A stretch of 64,000 nucleotides of DNA, from positions 740,573 to 804,572 of the forward strand of contig NC_080715.1 in assembly GCF_019097595.1 (NCBI RefSeq), in the 5' to 3' direction. Position 1 is the first letter of the stretch, and each line of letters opens with the position of its first letter. Position numbers and translations under genes: made by a program. The notes under the pieces were generated by a model, which had not been told where the DNA came from, did not search any database, and saw only the letters and a program-made list of their open reading frames with translations. This DNA is from Hemibagrus wyckioides. Taxonomy: Eukaryota; Chordata; Actinopteri; Siluriformes; Bagridae. Below, piece by piece: positions 11,043-20,887 of the stretch.

Positions 11043-13435
11043 CTAACTGATCTGATTCACTCTTACAGAGCACTGAAGTGGCAGGATCTTTAGAGGAGAT
11101 TCTTTAGATGCAGCACTTAGATATGGCAGTAATTTCTCAGTAAATGTGTGTGTGAAAGTGTGTGTGTGTGTGTTAGTGAGAGGGTCAGAGAATGACAGCT
11201 TTCCTCTGTCCCAGTCCAGTTTCACTCTGATCCTCTGGAGTTTCTGTTCTACTGAGAGGTGAGAGGATTTCTGTGGTGTAGAACGTGCTTTATATTTACC
11301 ATCATAATACCACACACGCCAGATTCCACTTCTGGAGGATATCTCCCCCTTCTTATGAACAGATTCTGTCATCACACCCACATGCCCTCAGAGCCCGGGA
11401 TACACCAATATGCATCAAATCTCTCTGGATTATCAGGAAGTTTCTGTTCCTCATCACTGACCCTCACACTGGTCAGATAATCAGATTCAATGACATAAGG
11501 ATGAGCAGTGTTGGGGTCCAGAGTTACAGGTGCTGAAAACACACACACACATGATGGAGCTAAGCTAACTTCAACATTATATTCACATGGAAATAAATGA
11601 TAACTGTAATTACAAAATTAACAACTTGCCTTCTGATGAAATTGGTGAAGCTTCTCAGACTTCTTAATCTGATGCTCTGTGTGTTGGGCCTGAATCTGCA
11701 GTGAAGAGGAAATCAAATGAAATAGAACTGAGTTTACAATGATGAAGAATATAATTCTATCAAAACAATGTTATTGATTGTAACCTTTATATGTTCTGCA
11801 GTCTGACTCCAGTTCAGTTTACAGTCTTTAAAGATCTTCAGTTTCTCCTGTAGGGACCTTCTTGCTTCAGTGCAGTTTTGATCTCCTCCTGAAACATATC
11901 AACACACTGCATGGAGACTCTGTGTTTCAGCTCTTATTGTACACATCTTATTGTACTCAGATCACTGTTTATTAAGAGGATTTAACTCTACATTATGTAA
12001 TGTGAGTTTGTGACAGTATCAGATACAGTATATTCTCCTTTATAATCACTCAGAGAAGCTTTTAAAATGCACCAAGTGCAGAAGAAAATTTTACATATTA
12101 TATATCTGTTCATGTTCATACAGGTGACACTTCAAGTGATAAAAATCAAAGTATGATGGAATTTCAGACTCACACCTTTGGTAGTTATATCAATAAAGTG
12201 ATCAAACAGCAACTGTAATATTAAACCTATGGATATTGTGAGGTAAAAAAAAATATTATTATATATGTAACCCTTTCTGTCAGTGTGCTCCCCCAAATGT
12301 CTCTGCGTTGTGTTTTCTGGTGAATGAGGAGGACATCAAGATTGTTGTAGTTAAACCGAGTAGCTTTCCTTTATTAGGCTCTCTTTTTCATTCTTCCCTC
12401 AGCCACTCTCACAGCACCAACAGTACAGCAACAGCCTTATCACAAAGGATATAGAACTTACTTTTAGTACAAAGTACTAATACAAAACTCCAAAATTTAT
12501 AACAAAATATAAATTAAAGTAATATGATTCAAGCAACAGCTTAATCATAAAAAAAAACATGGTTTACAAACTAAAAATAAAACAAAACAAATTGTAGCAC
12601 ATTACTAACAAATATGAATATTATTTATTTACAAAATAGAAAGAATAAAATGATAAAATGCACAAATAAACCTCAAGCACACTATTATGATTACATAAAA
12701 TGTGCTGCACCACACTGAAGACAGAAACATGCAAAAATATCAAAAACACACAACCATCCATCAAAAATAACAATACATACTAATTATTTATACTCTGAAC
12801 AGCAATATATTTTATTCATACATATGGATGGCTAATATAATTAAATAAATAAAACGGATTCTAACAGAGAACAGTGAAAACCATGCTTACCTTATCACAA
12901 AGGTTATAGAACTTAAGGTAAACAGCTACAAATTGACAAAGAAGGGCACACTCCTAATATGACACAACTCATCAACCGCCCTGCAGGCAGGGAGGGCACA
13001 TTACACTATCCCTACATATATATTATATTTCTTAACTTACAGTCTGTTATTGCCTCATCAGTGGGGCAGAATGTGTGGTTGGTGTGTTTTCTTGAGTCCC
13101 GACACATCAAACACACCAGTTGTTGATCGTCCAGACAGAAGAGTGTGAGTTTCTTACTGTGCAGACTGCAGACTGTTTCAGACCCTGATGAAGAGCTCTG
13201 ATTTCTCTCCTGTAAGAAAGTCTCACACAGGTTCTTTAAGGCCAGATGTATGGGAGGGTTTTTGGAAAGATGACTTCCTCCTACATACAAGACATTCTCT
13301 GGATCCTTTGGTGTCCCAGAATTTCTGGAAACACACTTTACACACACTGTGACTGCAGTGCAGTAAAACTGGATCCTTGAAGATTTCACAGCAGACAGGA
13401 CAGGACAAATCCTCCTCTGAAAACTTGGAAGACAT
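11043..13435 (-). pseudogene. TRIM (RING/B-box/SPRY) pseudogene, inverted duplicate of 27550-30172
   Basis: The minus strand carries remnants of a TRIM E3-ligase-like gene. Exon 1 (about 13038-13435) starts MSSKFSEED with a RING, but an indel near 13260 moves the B-box into another frame. Exon 2 (96-bp coiled-coil exon) is at about 11790-11890. Exon 3 is cut short (about 11640-11697) and joins directly to sequence that in the other copy lies in intron 5, so the rest of exon 3 and exons 4 and 5 are gone. The SPRY exon (11043-11532) has lost about 56 bp around the [11 protein letters not shown] region (near 11382), breaking the frame. A solo LTR sits in intron 1. It is clearly non-functional; its sister is the open gene at 27550. 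Confidence 0.9.
12266..13016 (-). mobile_element. Solo LTR in intron 1 of the TRIM pseudogene
   Basis: This 751-bp block starts TGTAACCC and ends CCTACA on the plus strand, is flanked by TATATA on both sides, and is absent from the same intron of the sister gene (about 27960), where flanking intron sequence is continuous. On the minus strand an AATAAAGG polyadenylation-like signal lies about 100 bp before the terminal GGTTACA, as expected for the R-U5 part of an LTR. No internal retroviral or gypsy coding sequence is beside it, so it is read as a solo LTR. The AT-rich TSD is weak evidence on its own. Confidence 0.75.
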
Positions 13436-13479
13436 TTTATTTTACTGCTGCTGTTGCCGTCTCCAGTCTGAACACTCAG

Positions 13480-13495
13480 AGTTTCACTTTCACTT
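13480..13495 (-). promoter_or_regulatory. ISRE-like element upstream of TRIM pseudogene
   Basis: Minus strand AAGTGAAAGTGAAACT fits the interferon-stimulated response element pattern (GAAANNGAAACT), 45 bp before the ATG. Fish antiviral-type TRIM genes are often interferon-induced. Function here is inferred from the motif alone. Confidence 0.6.
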
Positions 13496-14153
13496 AAACA
13501 CACGACTTTTGTCCAGTTTTTAGTTCTTTCCACAGTGATGAAAATGAGACTCAGATTTCTGAGAAACTGAGAATAAATCTAATCTTACCAAAGCAGAACA
13601 CTGCAGGCTGTTTATAAAGGACTTCTCAGACTCGACACTCAACAGTCGTCTCAGACTCAACACTCAGTTTTACAGAGACAAGGTTCAAGGTTTTTTTATG
13701 ACCTGTTAGATCAGAAAATGCACACAACACTTTTTTCATTTATTTTTTTATCACTGAGTACAGATTAACTGTAAATTTGATATAAATTTATGCAGTGTTG
13801 AATTTTATGCAGTGTTGAATTTCACTCCAGGAAAAGGCTCTTTTCTAGTTTAGGCTACAAGACCCAGAATGCTCTAATTCTCAGTGGGATAAACTAGATC
13901 TTAATAAGAAGAGTGCAATCTTATAGAGCCAAAGTTACTTTTACAAACTGTAGGAGGTGAGGGAATTGCAGGAGGTTTTGGTGAGAAAAAAAACTATTTT
14001 AACACCAAAAGGCAAAAATGTTAATGAGAAACTCATAATTACGTTAAATGATACTTGTAATTATGAAGACACAGTAGAAATATGCCAAAATAGCAGTTTT
14101 ATTACTTTTTTTTATAAATAAAATCTTCAGTTGAGTGAATCCTGAGTGGCACA
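13496..14153. other. TRIM upstream flank, left arm of inverted duplication
   Basis: No gene is seen. Segments near 13560-13680 and 13960-14150 match the reverse complement of 27160-27420. This extends the inverted duplication past the TRIM 5' end until the interspersed repeat at 14154. Confidence 0.65.
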
Positions 14154-14992
14154 CCTAGGCCTTCACTGGTGTCCTTCCTGAATTAATCCACCCCTATAGC
14201 ATCATTATGACGCCACGGCAAAATATACTAATCGACTGTTAAATAACAAAGTAAAAAAGAAATTAGTCTACAGTATTTCACACCTCACAAGGAATAGTCC
14301 ATTGTATTACGGTTACTTTTCTCAAAAAAGACATTCTTGATGCCATATGCAGCAAACTGCAATCTCCGGAGGACGCAGCATCCGAAATGAGACACAGTGA
14401 ATATAGAAACACTGTATAACAGTGCGCTGTGTCACAGGCTCTTATAGCGAACATGAATAACATTACATTACATATAGCAAAAAACACATTAACACAGTTC
14501 AGTCTCACAAGTTTCCTTTCACTGCAGCAAAAAAAAAAAAAACACAGTCCACCCTGGGGATCTGGAATGAAGACAAACTGAAAACCCAGAAAAAAAAGAA
14601 AACCCAAAAGCATAAATGGTTCAACTATTTTGAAGAATCAAAAGAATTTTCTTGAAAAGTCCGCCTTGAAAATGTATTTGTAAGGACGTCCGCGACCAAA
14701 TCGATTTCTTCTCCTCTGTCAGCCATTGTGAGTTAAAATATATTTTATTTAGTTTGCGGTTCACTGCCTCTGACTACTCCAATTATCCAATCAAAGGATG
14801 GGAAATTGCTGACGTAATTGTACGCCTGCTAGATGGCCCCAGTGACGCCAACTCGAAATCTGATTGGTTAATGGAACAGTTTCATTGCCACTTATTTAAA
14901 GCTACGGGCGCCTGCACTATTGATTCTGAATGACTTAAGGCCGGGCGATACATGATGTCAGCCACTAGATGAAATATGATTGGATCAATACT
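14154..14992 (-). repeat. Interspersed repeat R1, copy 1 (possible ZMYM1-like/hAT-related 5' end)
   Basis: The block is about 90% alike (by eye) to 58072-58784 over its whole length, except for about 115 bp here (roughly 14640-14757) missing there. On the minus strand that extra piece contains a 33-codon ORF (14625-14726) starting MADRGEEIDLVADVL and containing FSRRTFQE. It resembles the N-terminus of fish ZMYM1-like/hAT-derived proteins. Upstream on the same strand are inverted CCAAT boxes and a TGACGT motif, shared by both copies, which could be a promoter. A 111-aa antisense ORF (14278-14613) also recurs in copy 2 but looks low-complexity. The class is uncertain; no terminal repeats were found. 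Confidence 0.55.
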
Positions 14993-14999
14993 CATCATA

Positions 15000-15905
15000 A
15001 ATATATCAAAAATATCGTAAATAGATTTCCAAGATGGTGCCGTCATGACTGCTCCGACCCCTCTTTCTTTGTTTTTGTCTTTTAAGTTTCTACTACACTA
15101 GTACACTACACTACTTTTAAACCGGCAATTTCTTCACAATGGAGTGTATTGAGTACAATAGAGATACTCTTATTTCTATTGGTGTACAATGTACTCACAG
15201 TTCGACGTTTTTGACCCCGGATCCAAGCTGGCTGAGTGAGATCCTGAGGGAGAACAAAGGACGCGACCAGAAGTGGCGGCCCCGGGGGAAACGAGCCGGT
15301 GTCAGGAACAGGCTGGGAGCCCGTGCACACCAAACACCTCTGCCTAGCATCCTGCTCACCAACGTCCAGTCGCTGGAGAACAAGCTCGATGACCTCAAGG
15401 CCAGGGTAAAGTTCCAGAGAGACATTCAAGACTGCAGTCTCCTCTGCTTCACCGAGACATGGCTGAACCCACCAGTACCGGACCACACCATCCAGCCGGC
15501 CGAGTTCTTCTCGGTTCACCGCATGGACAGAACACTGGAATCGGGGAAGTCAAGGGGAGGTGGCGTGTGTTTAATGGTGAACAGTAGCTGGTGCAACAGC
15601 ACAAGCATTGTTCCTCTTACACGCTCCTGCTCACCCAGCCTGGAACTATTGTCCATCAAATATCGTCCTTTTTATCTTCCTCGGGAGTTTACATCGGTCA
15701 TAGTCAGCGCCGTTTATATTCTACCTCAGGCGGACACGGACACTGCTTTATACGAGCTGCATGAAGCACTCATTCCACACCGGGACACTGTGCTTATTGT
15801 GGCGGGGGACTTTAACAGCGCCAACATCAAACGCACAGCGCCAAACTTTTATCAGCACCTCAGCTGCCCCACCAGGGGTGAAAGGACAGAATTACCAATC
15901 AAACT
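15000..15905 (+). mobile_element. LINE 5' end with endonuclease domain (family C)
   Basis: An open frame from 15139 encodes a basic leader (PRGKRAGVRNRLG), then endonuclease blocks: [41 protein letters not shown] and VAGDFNSAN. It resembles, but is clearly different from, LINE family A in this window. Coding similarity ends abruptly after CPTRGERT near 15890 and RT is missing. The 5' end is probably near 15028 (AAGATGGTGCC). Confidence 0.75.
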
Positions 15906-16010
15906 AATGTACATGTTTTTGGACTATGGGAGGAAACAGGAAACATGGGCAGAACATGCAAACTCCTTCTTGCTGTGAGGCAACAGTCCTAATAACAACA
16001 GACCTAATAA
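15906..16010 (+). repeat. Short vertebrate-repeat-like segment between two LINE pieces
   Basis: The stretch with GGACTATGGGAGGAAACAGG and GAACATGCAAACTCC resembles a widely dispersed fish repeat fragment. It marks the rearrangement junction between family C endonuclease and L2-like family B sequence. Confidence 0.4.
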
Positions 16011-17585
16011 GGGGATCCAATCCCTTCCACTATGCTCCAGACCATCTCACCTGACCTCCTGCCCTTCATCACCACAGTCATCATGGATCCATAACATCAG
16101 GACAGGTACCAGCTGCCTTTAAACAAGCAATGGTTATTCCTATACTGAAGAAACCTGCTTTGGATCCCTCTGACATCAATAATTACAGACTGGTATCACT
16201 TCTCTCCTTTCTTTCTAAAATTCTCAAATGAATTGTTTATATTCAGCTGTCTGACTATCTTCTGCAGAATAACCTCCATGATCCCAACCAGTCTGGCTTC
16301 AAAGCAGCACATTCCACAGAGACTGCCCTTTTGACAGTCACTGAGAAACTACATACTGCTAGATCAGCAAAGCTCATCCTCATCCTCCTCCACCTTTCTG
16401 CAGCATTCGACACAGTTAACCACAAGACTCTTTTGTCCACCCTCAGGAGTCTTGGAATTTGTGGAACAGCATGGGAATGGTTGCTTCCTACCTGGATGGT
16501 CGCTCATATCAGGTAATATGAAAGGGATTGACATCTGCCCCACGCAGACTCTCTACTGGTGTCCCACAAGGCTCAGTACTTGGTCCTCTCCTTTTCTCCC
16601 TCTACACCCACTCTCTTGGCAATGTTATATCCTCACATAGCTTTTCATACCACTGCTACGCTGATGACACCCAACTTATCTTCTCCTTCCCTCCCTCAGA
16701 TACCACGGCTACTGCTCGGATCTCAGCGTGTCTGGCAGACATTTCATCTTGGATGACTGCTCATCAGCTGAAACTTAATCCCAGCAAAACTGAACTGCTG
16801 GTCATCCCAGGTGATTCTTCCCCAGCCCAGGATCTTGCATTATCTCTGGACAACTCAATGATCTCCCCTTCAGCCACTGCTCACAACCTTGGGGTAACCA
16901 TGGACAATCAAATGTCCTTTTCCTCCCATGTTGTTAATGTGACACGTTCATGTCGGTTTCTTCTGTACAACATTAGAAGGATTCGACCATTTCTATCCAC
17001 ACAGGCTACTCAAGTGCTTGTTCAGTCTCTGGTTATTTCGAGACTGGACTACTGCAACTCTTTATTTGGCAGGTCTTCCTCTGAATGCAATTCATCCACT
17101 GCAAATGATCCAAAATGCAGCTGCATGGCTTGTTTTCAACCTGCCTAAGTTCTGCAGTCCTGCAGATTTCAGCTCCAGCCCTGAAAAAAAAAACTCACCT
17201 GCCTGTAGCCTTAGTAATCCTGAAGACCTTGATTAGCTTGTTCAGGTGTGTTTGATTAGGGTTGGAGCTGAACTCTGCAGGATTGCAGCTCTCTAGGACT
17301 GAACTTGCCTACCCCTGATCTAGACTCTTCTCTGTTCTAGCACCGAGGTGGTGGAATGAATTTCCCCTAGATGTCCATACAGCAGAGTCTCTGACTGTCT
17401 TCAAACAACAAAGACCTACCTTTTCCTGAAGCACTTAAACTAGCTCTTATCTTTCCCTGTTTATGTATTGTTATAAGTTTTTTACAAAAAAAACAAAAAA
17501 ACAAAAAAAAAACATCCAATTTTAAAGCACTTTTGTATGTCGCTCTGGATGAGAGCATCTGCCAAATGCCAGAAATGTAAATGTA
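16011..17585 (+). mobile_element. L2-like LINE family B, 5'-truncated, with a nested palindromic repeat
   Basis: RT-half remnants read as AVVIPILKKPALDP-like linker (about 16130), HLSAAFDTVNHKTL (about 16395-16430), [13 protein letters not shown] (16558-16600) and [11 protein letters not shown] (16660-16690). The C-terminal domain runs to 17145, with frameshifts near 16500 and 17090. After an inserted block (17149-17322) the 3' end resumes and finishes with the CGCTCTGGATGAGAGCATCT and GCCAAATG block and a TGTAAATG-type tail at about 17585. Another copy of this family is at 47976-49525. Confidence 0.8.
17149..17322. repeat. Palindromic MITE-like insertion
   Basis: The left arm (CTGCAG, CAGCTCCAGCCCT) and right arm (AGGGTTGGAGCTGAACTCTG, GGACTGAACTTGCC) are inverted repeats. 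The block interrupts family B LINE sequence. Similar short palindromic elements, usually classed with hAT-type non-autonomous transposons, are common in fish; that class is from general knowledge. Confidence 0.6.
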
Positions 17586-19370
17586 AAACACATTGGTTTG
17601 AAATGTAATACCAGCAACCTGTCATCGAAGCTGCTCCTCTGTCTGGATATTATGCTATACAGTGGGTGCAGTGGATTGTCCATGATTGACAGGAGCCTGC
17701 TCAGTGCCAGCCTCTCTTCCACTGATTTCAGGCTGTCCAGTTCTGAGCCCACAATCGAGCCCACCTTCCTTACCAGCTTGTCCTGACATGAGGTGTCCTT
17801 CTTCTTGATGCTGCTTCCCCAGCACACTGCCACATAAAAGAGGGCACTCACCCTAACAGTCTCATAAAACATTTGCAGCAGCTTTTTGCAAATTTTAAAG
17901 GATGCCAGCCGTCTAAGGAAGTACAGCCAGCTCTGTCCTCTTGTGCACAGAGCATCTGTATTAGCAGTCCAGTCCAGTTCATTCAGCTGTACTCCCAGGT
18001 ATTTGAAAGTCTTGACCATCTCCAGACAGTCACTGTTGATAGTCACAGGCTCCGGTTGAGGCCTGGGCCTCCTGAAGTCCACCACTATCTCCCTGGTCTT
18101 TGTGGTGTTGAGGTGCAGGTGGTTAAAGTCACACCATGCAACAAAAACCTGGAACAGTTTTCTGTACTCCTCCTCTGCTCCATGGTCTTCATTATGTGAG
18201 AAAGTCATTCAACTCTCCAGGATGTGGTTTCTTTCGCATGATGGTGGATGTTTTCCACTGCCAAGGGACCCTCTCCTGTTCCAGGCTCATGTTAAAGATG
18301 CACTGTAGATGGTCTCCCAGGTCCAATGCACAGGCCTTCAGTAGTCATGGAGATACACTATCTGGGCCAGCTGCTTTGTTAGGACAAAGCCTCCTCAGCT
18401 CTCCGCACACATGGGCTTCCAGTTGGTTCCAGCAGGTAGAGAGAAAGCAGAAGTGTTGTTGGGGGTGCAGTGTACTGAGGTGTCAAACCTGTTAAAGAAG
18501 TTGTTCAGCTGGTTCTCTATTTCCACATCTCCTTCAATGGTGTCACCCAGGTTCGAGCCACATTCTGTGTTTATCTTCATCCTGTCCCACACTTCCTTCA
18601 TGCTGTTATTATGCAATATCTGATTCAGCCTTCTCTTGTACTGCTCCTTCACCTCCATGAGCTGGACTTTTAGTTCCCTCTGCACAAGCACAGAAGTTAA
18701 CGTAGTCAGTAGTGCAGTCAACAACCTCCTCAATGTTTCTACTGTGCGACCCCTGCAGTACATCTCAGTTTGTGTTCCTGAATCAGTCTCTCATAGTCTG
18801 CTCTGCCTCAGGAGACCACTTCCTGAATGGATGTGTAGTTGTGGGTAGTCTGCTCACTCTTAATTTATAGTGAGTGATGCTTTCCCCAGTGCAGGCAGCA
18901 GGGTGGCCCTGTATACATCCTTTACATTGGCATACAGTGAATCAATAGTCCTATTTCCCATGTTGTTACAGTTCAAATATTGGGAGAAAGCAGGTAGTGT
19001 TGTGTCCAGAGTAACATGTCCAGAGTAACATGATTAAAGTCCCCATAGATTAATACTAGCACTTCAGGGTTCACATAAATGGCAAGTCCTCCTCCTTTCC
19101 ACTTCCTGAAGGCTTTAGTGTCTCTGTCTGCCCATACTGTGCTAAAGCCGGATAGTTTCATGTTATCATCTAGAATACTAGACATGAGCCATGTTTTGCA
19201 GAAGCACAATAAACTGCACTCTGTAGATTTTATCATTTTCACCAGAGCAGACAGTACATTGATCTTGTTTGGTAGAAAGTTCACATTTTCCATGAATACA
19301 GAAGGTACCAGATGCTTCTTTGCTAGCTGCTTAGACTTTAGCTTAGTGCCAGCTCATCAGCCATGATACC
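17586..19370 (-). mobile_element. Rex1/Babar-like LINE remnant (minus strand)
   Basis: The RT C-terminal part is at 17600-18208 (VVDFRRPRPQ, TFKYLGVQLN, LYFLRRLASF, FYVAVCWGSS). A degraded linker is at 18395-18763 (RELKVQLMEVKEQYKRRL). Endonuclease pieces are at 18973-19293 (NVNFLPNKIN, LLCFCKTWL, GDFNH). Internal deletions and frame changes remove the RT catalytic core. The copy abuts the 3' end of the family B LINE and is inactive. Confidence 0.75.
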
Positions 19371-19690
19371 ACCTTCTCACCTCATCAGGTAAATGGGGAA
19401 CCACATCGACAGGGGACTTTTTCAGAACAAGTAGTTGATTTCTCAAATATATAAGTTTTGGCTTGTGAAAAAACATATTCATAGGATAGATAATCAGATG
19501 CAACAAAAGCACAAGAAGCACCAAAAGCACAGAGAATAAAGAAAAACCACAAAAAGCCCAAAAATGAGCAAGGCACACATGGAGCTACTGGAAAAGCTGG
19601 CACTTGCGGTGTCACTGAAAGTAAAACTGAAAGGTATTCCTCTGGCTGACGGCCCTGGAACAGCTGTGGGAAGCACAATTTTTTTCAAAA
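19371..19690. other. No recognisable gene
   Basis: An open frame crosses the region (19564 onward), but its first 40 or so residues match nothing recognised. Family resemblance (gypsy RT) starts near 19691. Confidence 0.4.
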
Positions 19691-19923
19691 TTGAACTAGA
19701 GAAGTGCCGGGATAACCTGGTCTGCATCAGAGAGTGTGATGAGCGGAAAACAGCCTTTCATACCACTAGGGGGCACCATAAGTACTTGTTGATGCCATAT
19801 GGCCTGACTAATGCACCATCCATTTTCCAGGCCTTTGTCAATAAAATATTCAAGGAAGAATCAGTATATCATTGTATATATAGACCACATCCTAATGTAC
19901 TCTGTCAACTACAACAAACATGT
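19691..19923 (+). mobile_element. Gypsy-type LTR retrotransposon RT fragment, left part
   Basis: The frame from 19564 reads [20 protein letters not shown], then [19 protein letters not shown], the classic Ty3/gypsy RT region. A frame shift leads into YIDHILMYS (about 19876-19902), a mutated YIDDIL catalytic box. The sequence stops at 19923 and resumes at 26257, so the Rex1-like LINE between them is an insertion. No LTRs were recognised nearby. It is a dead fragment. Confidence 0.8.
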
Positions 19924-20876
19924 GCTTCCGGTTTAGGCGCCACCCGGGTGGCAGCCTGTTGCAGCAGCTCCCACTTATGTTTAACTTTCTTTAGCATTTT
20001 TTGGTATTTTTTTTCACACTTTTTGTTTTTCTTTTCAAGTGTATGTGTGTGTGAATGTGACCTGCACTATGGACATTAAAGTTGCCAAGTTTTTTCTGCT
20101 TTTTGTTTTGGCTTTTGGACTTTGTTTATGGTTGCATTGGCAAACACTTTTCACAGCAGCAGTCCTATTGTTTACACCAGAGATCAGCTGTTAGCAGTCC
20201 GCAACATGGCGATGCTACTTCAGGAAAGACCAAACATTCCCCGCAAGCTGAGGAGGAGGAAAAGGGGGAACCGAGCTGGTGCTCTGTGTCGGGCCAAAAG
20301 GAGATGATACAGACCAACACTACCTTCCATCATCATGGGGAATGTGAGATCTCTACCCAACAAGATAGATGAGCTAAGATCAGATCACAACCTGGTTCAT
20401 CTACTGCCTGTTTACAAACCCGTTGTATGTAGGCAACCAGCTGTCTCCCGCACAGTGAGGACATGGTCTGATGAGACCAGTGAGGCTCTGAAATAAAGGC
20501 TCTCCTTAAAGAGGAAAAGAGGGTTTTTGAATCAGGAAATAAGGAGGAGCTGAAAACTGTACAGAGACAGCTGAGAAAGAAGATCAGGGAAGAAAAGACG
20601 AACTACAGGAGGAAGATGGAGGATCAACTGCAGCAGAATAATGTCAGCGGTGTGTGGAAGGCGCTCAAAACCATTACTGGTTATAAGGAGCCCAGTTCTC
20701 AGGGTGAGGGTGATCAGAAGTGGGTCAATGATCTAATCTTTTCTTTAATAGATTCAATCAGCTTTCCTCCACGGTCCCCAAACAGTCCACTCTGCTGTTG
20801 GAACCCTCCTTTTCTACTCCCACAGCAAGTTCCTCCCACCTCTTCTCTCCAAGCTGCACTCAGTTCACAGCCTGCA

Positions 20877-20887
20877 CACAATACATC
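20877..20887. repeat. Left target-site duplication of the second L2-like LINE
   Basis: CACAATACATC here pairs with CACAACACATC at 24655-24665 (one mismatch). Both lie in the Rex1-like sequence that is interrupted (PAHNTS on the left, LHNTSPLPTPPS on the right). Confidence 0.65.

Noticed and set aside
14278..14613. Cysteine-rich 111-aa ORF recurring at 58194-58559
   Set aside because: Both are in repeat R1, are low-complexity and antisense to the R1 promoter direction is not supported; conservation follows from recent copying.
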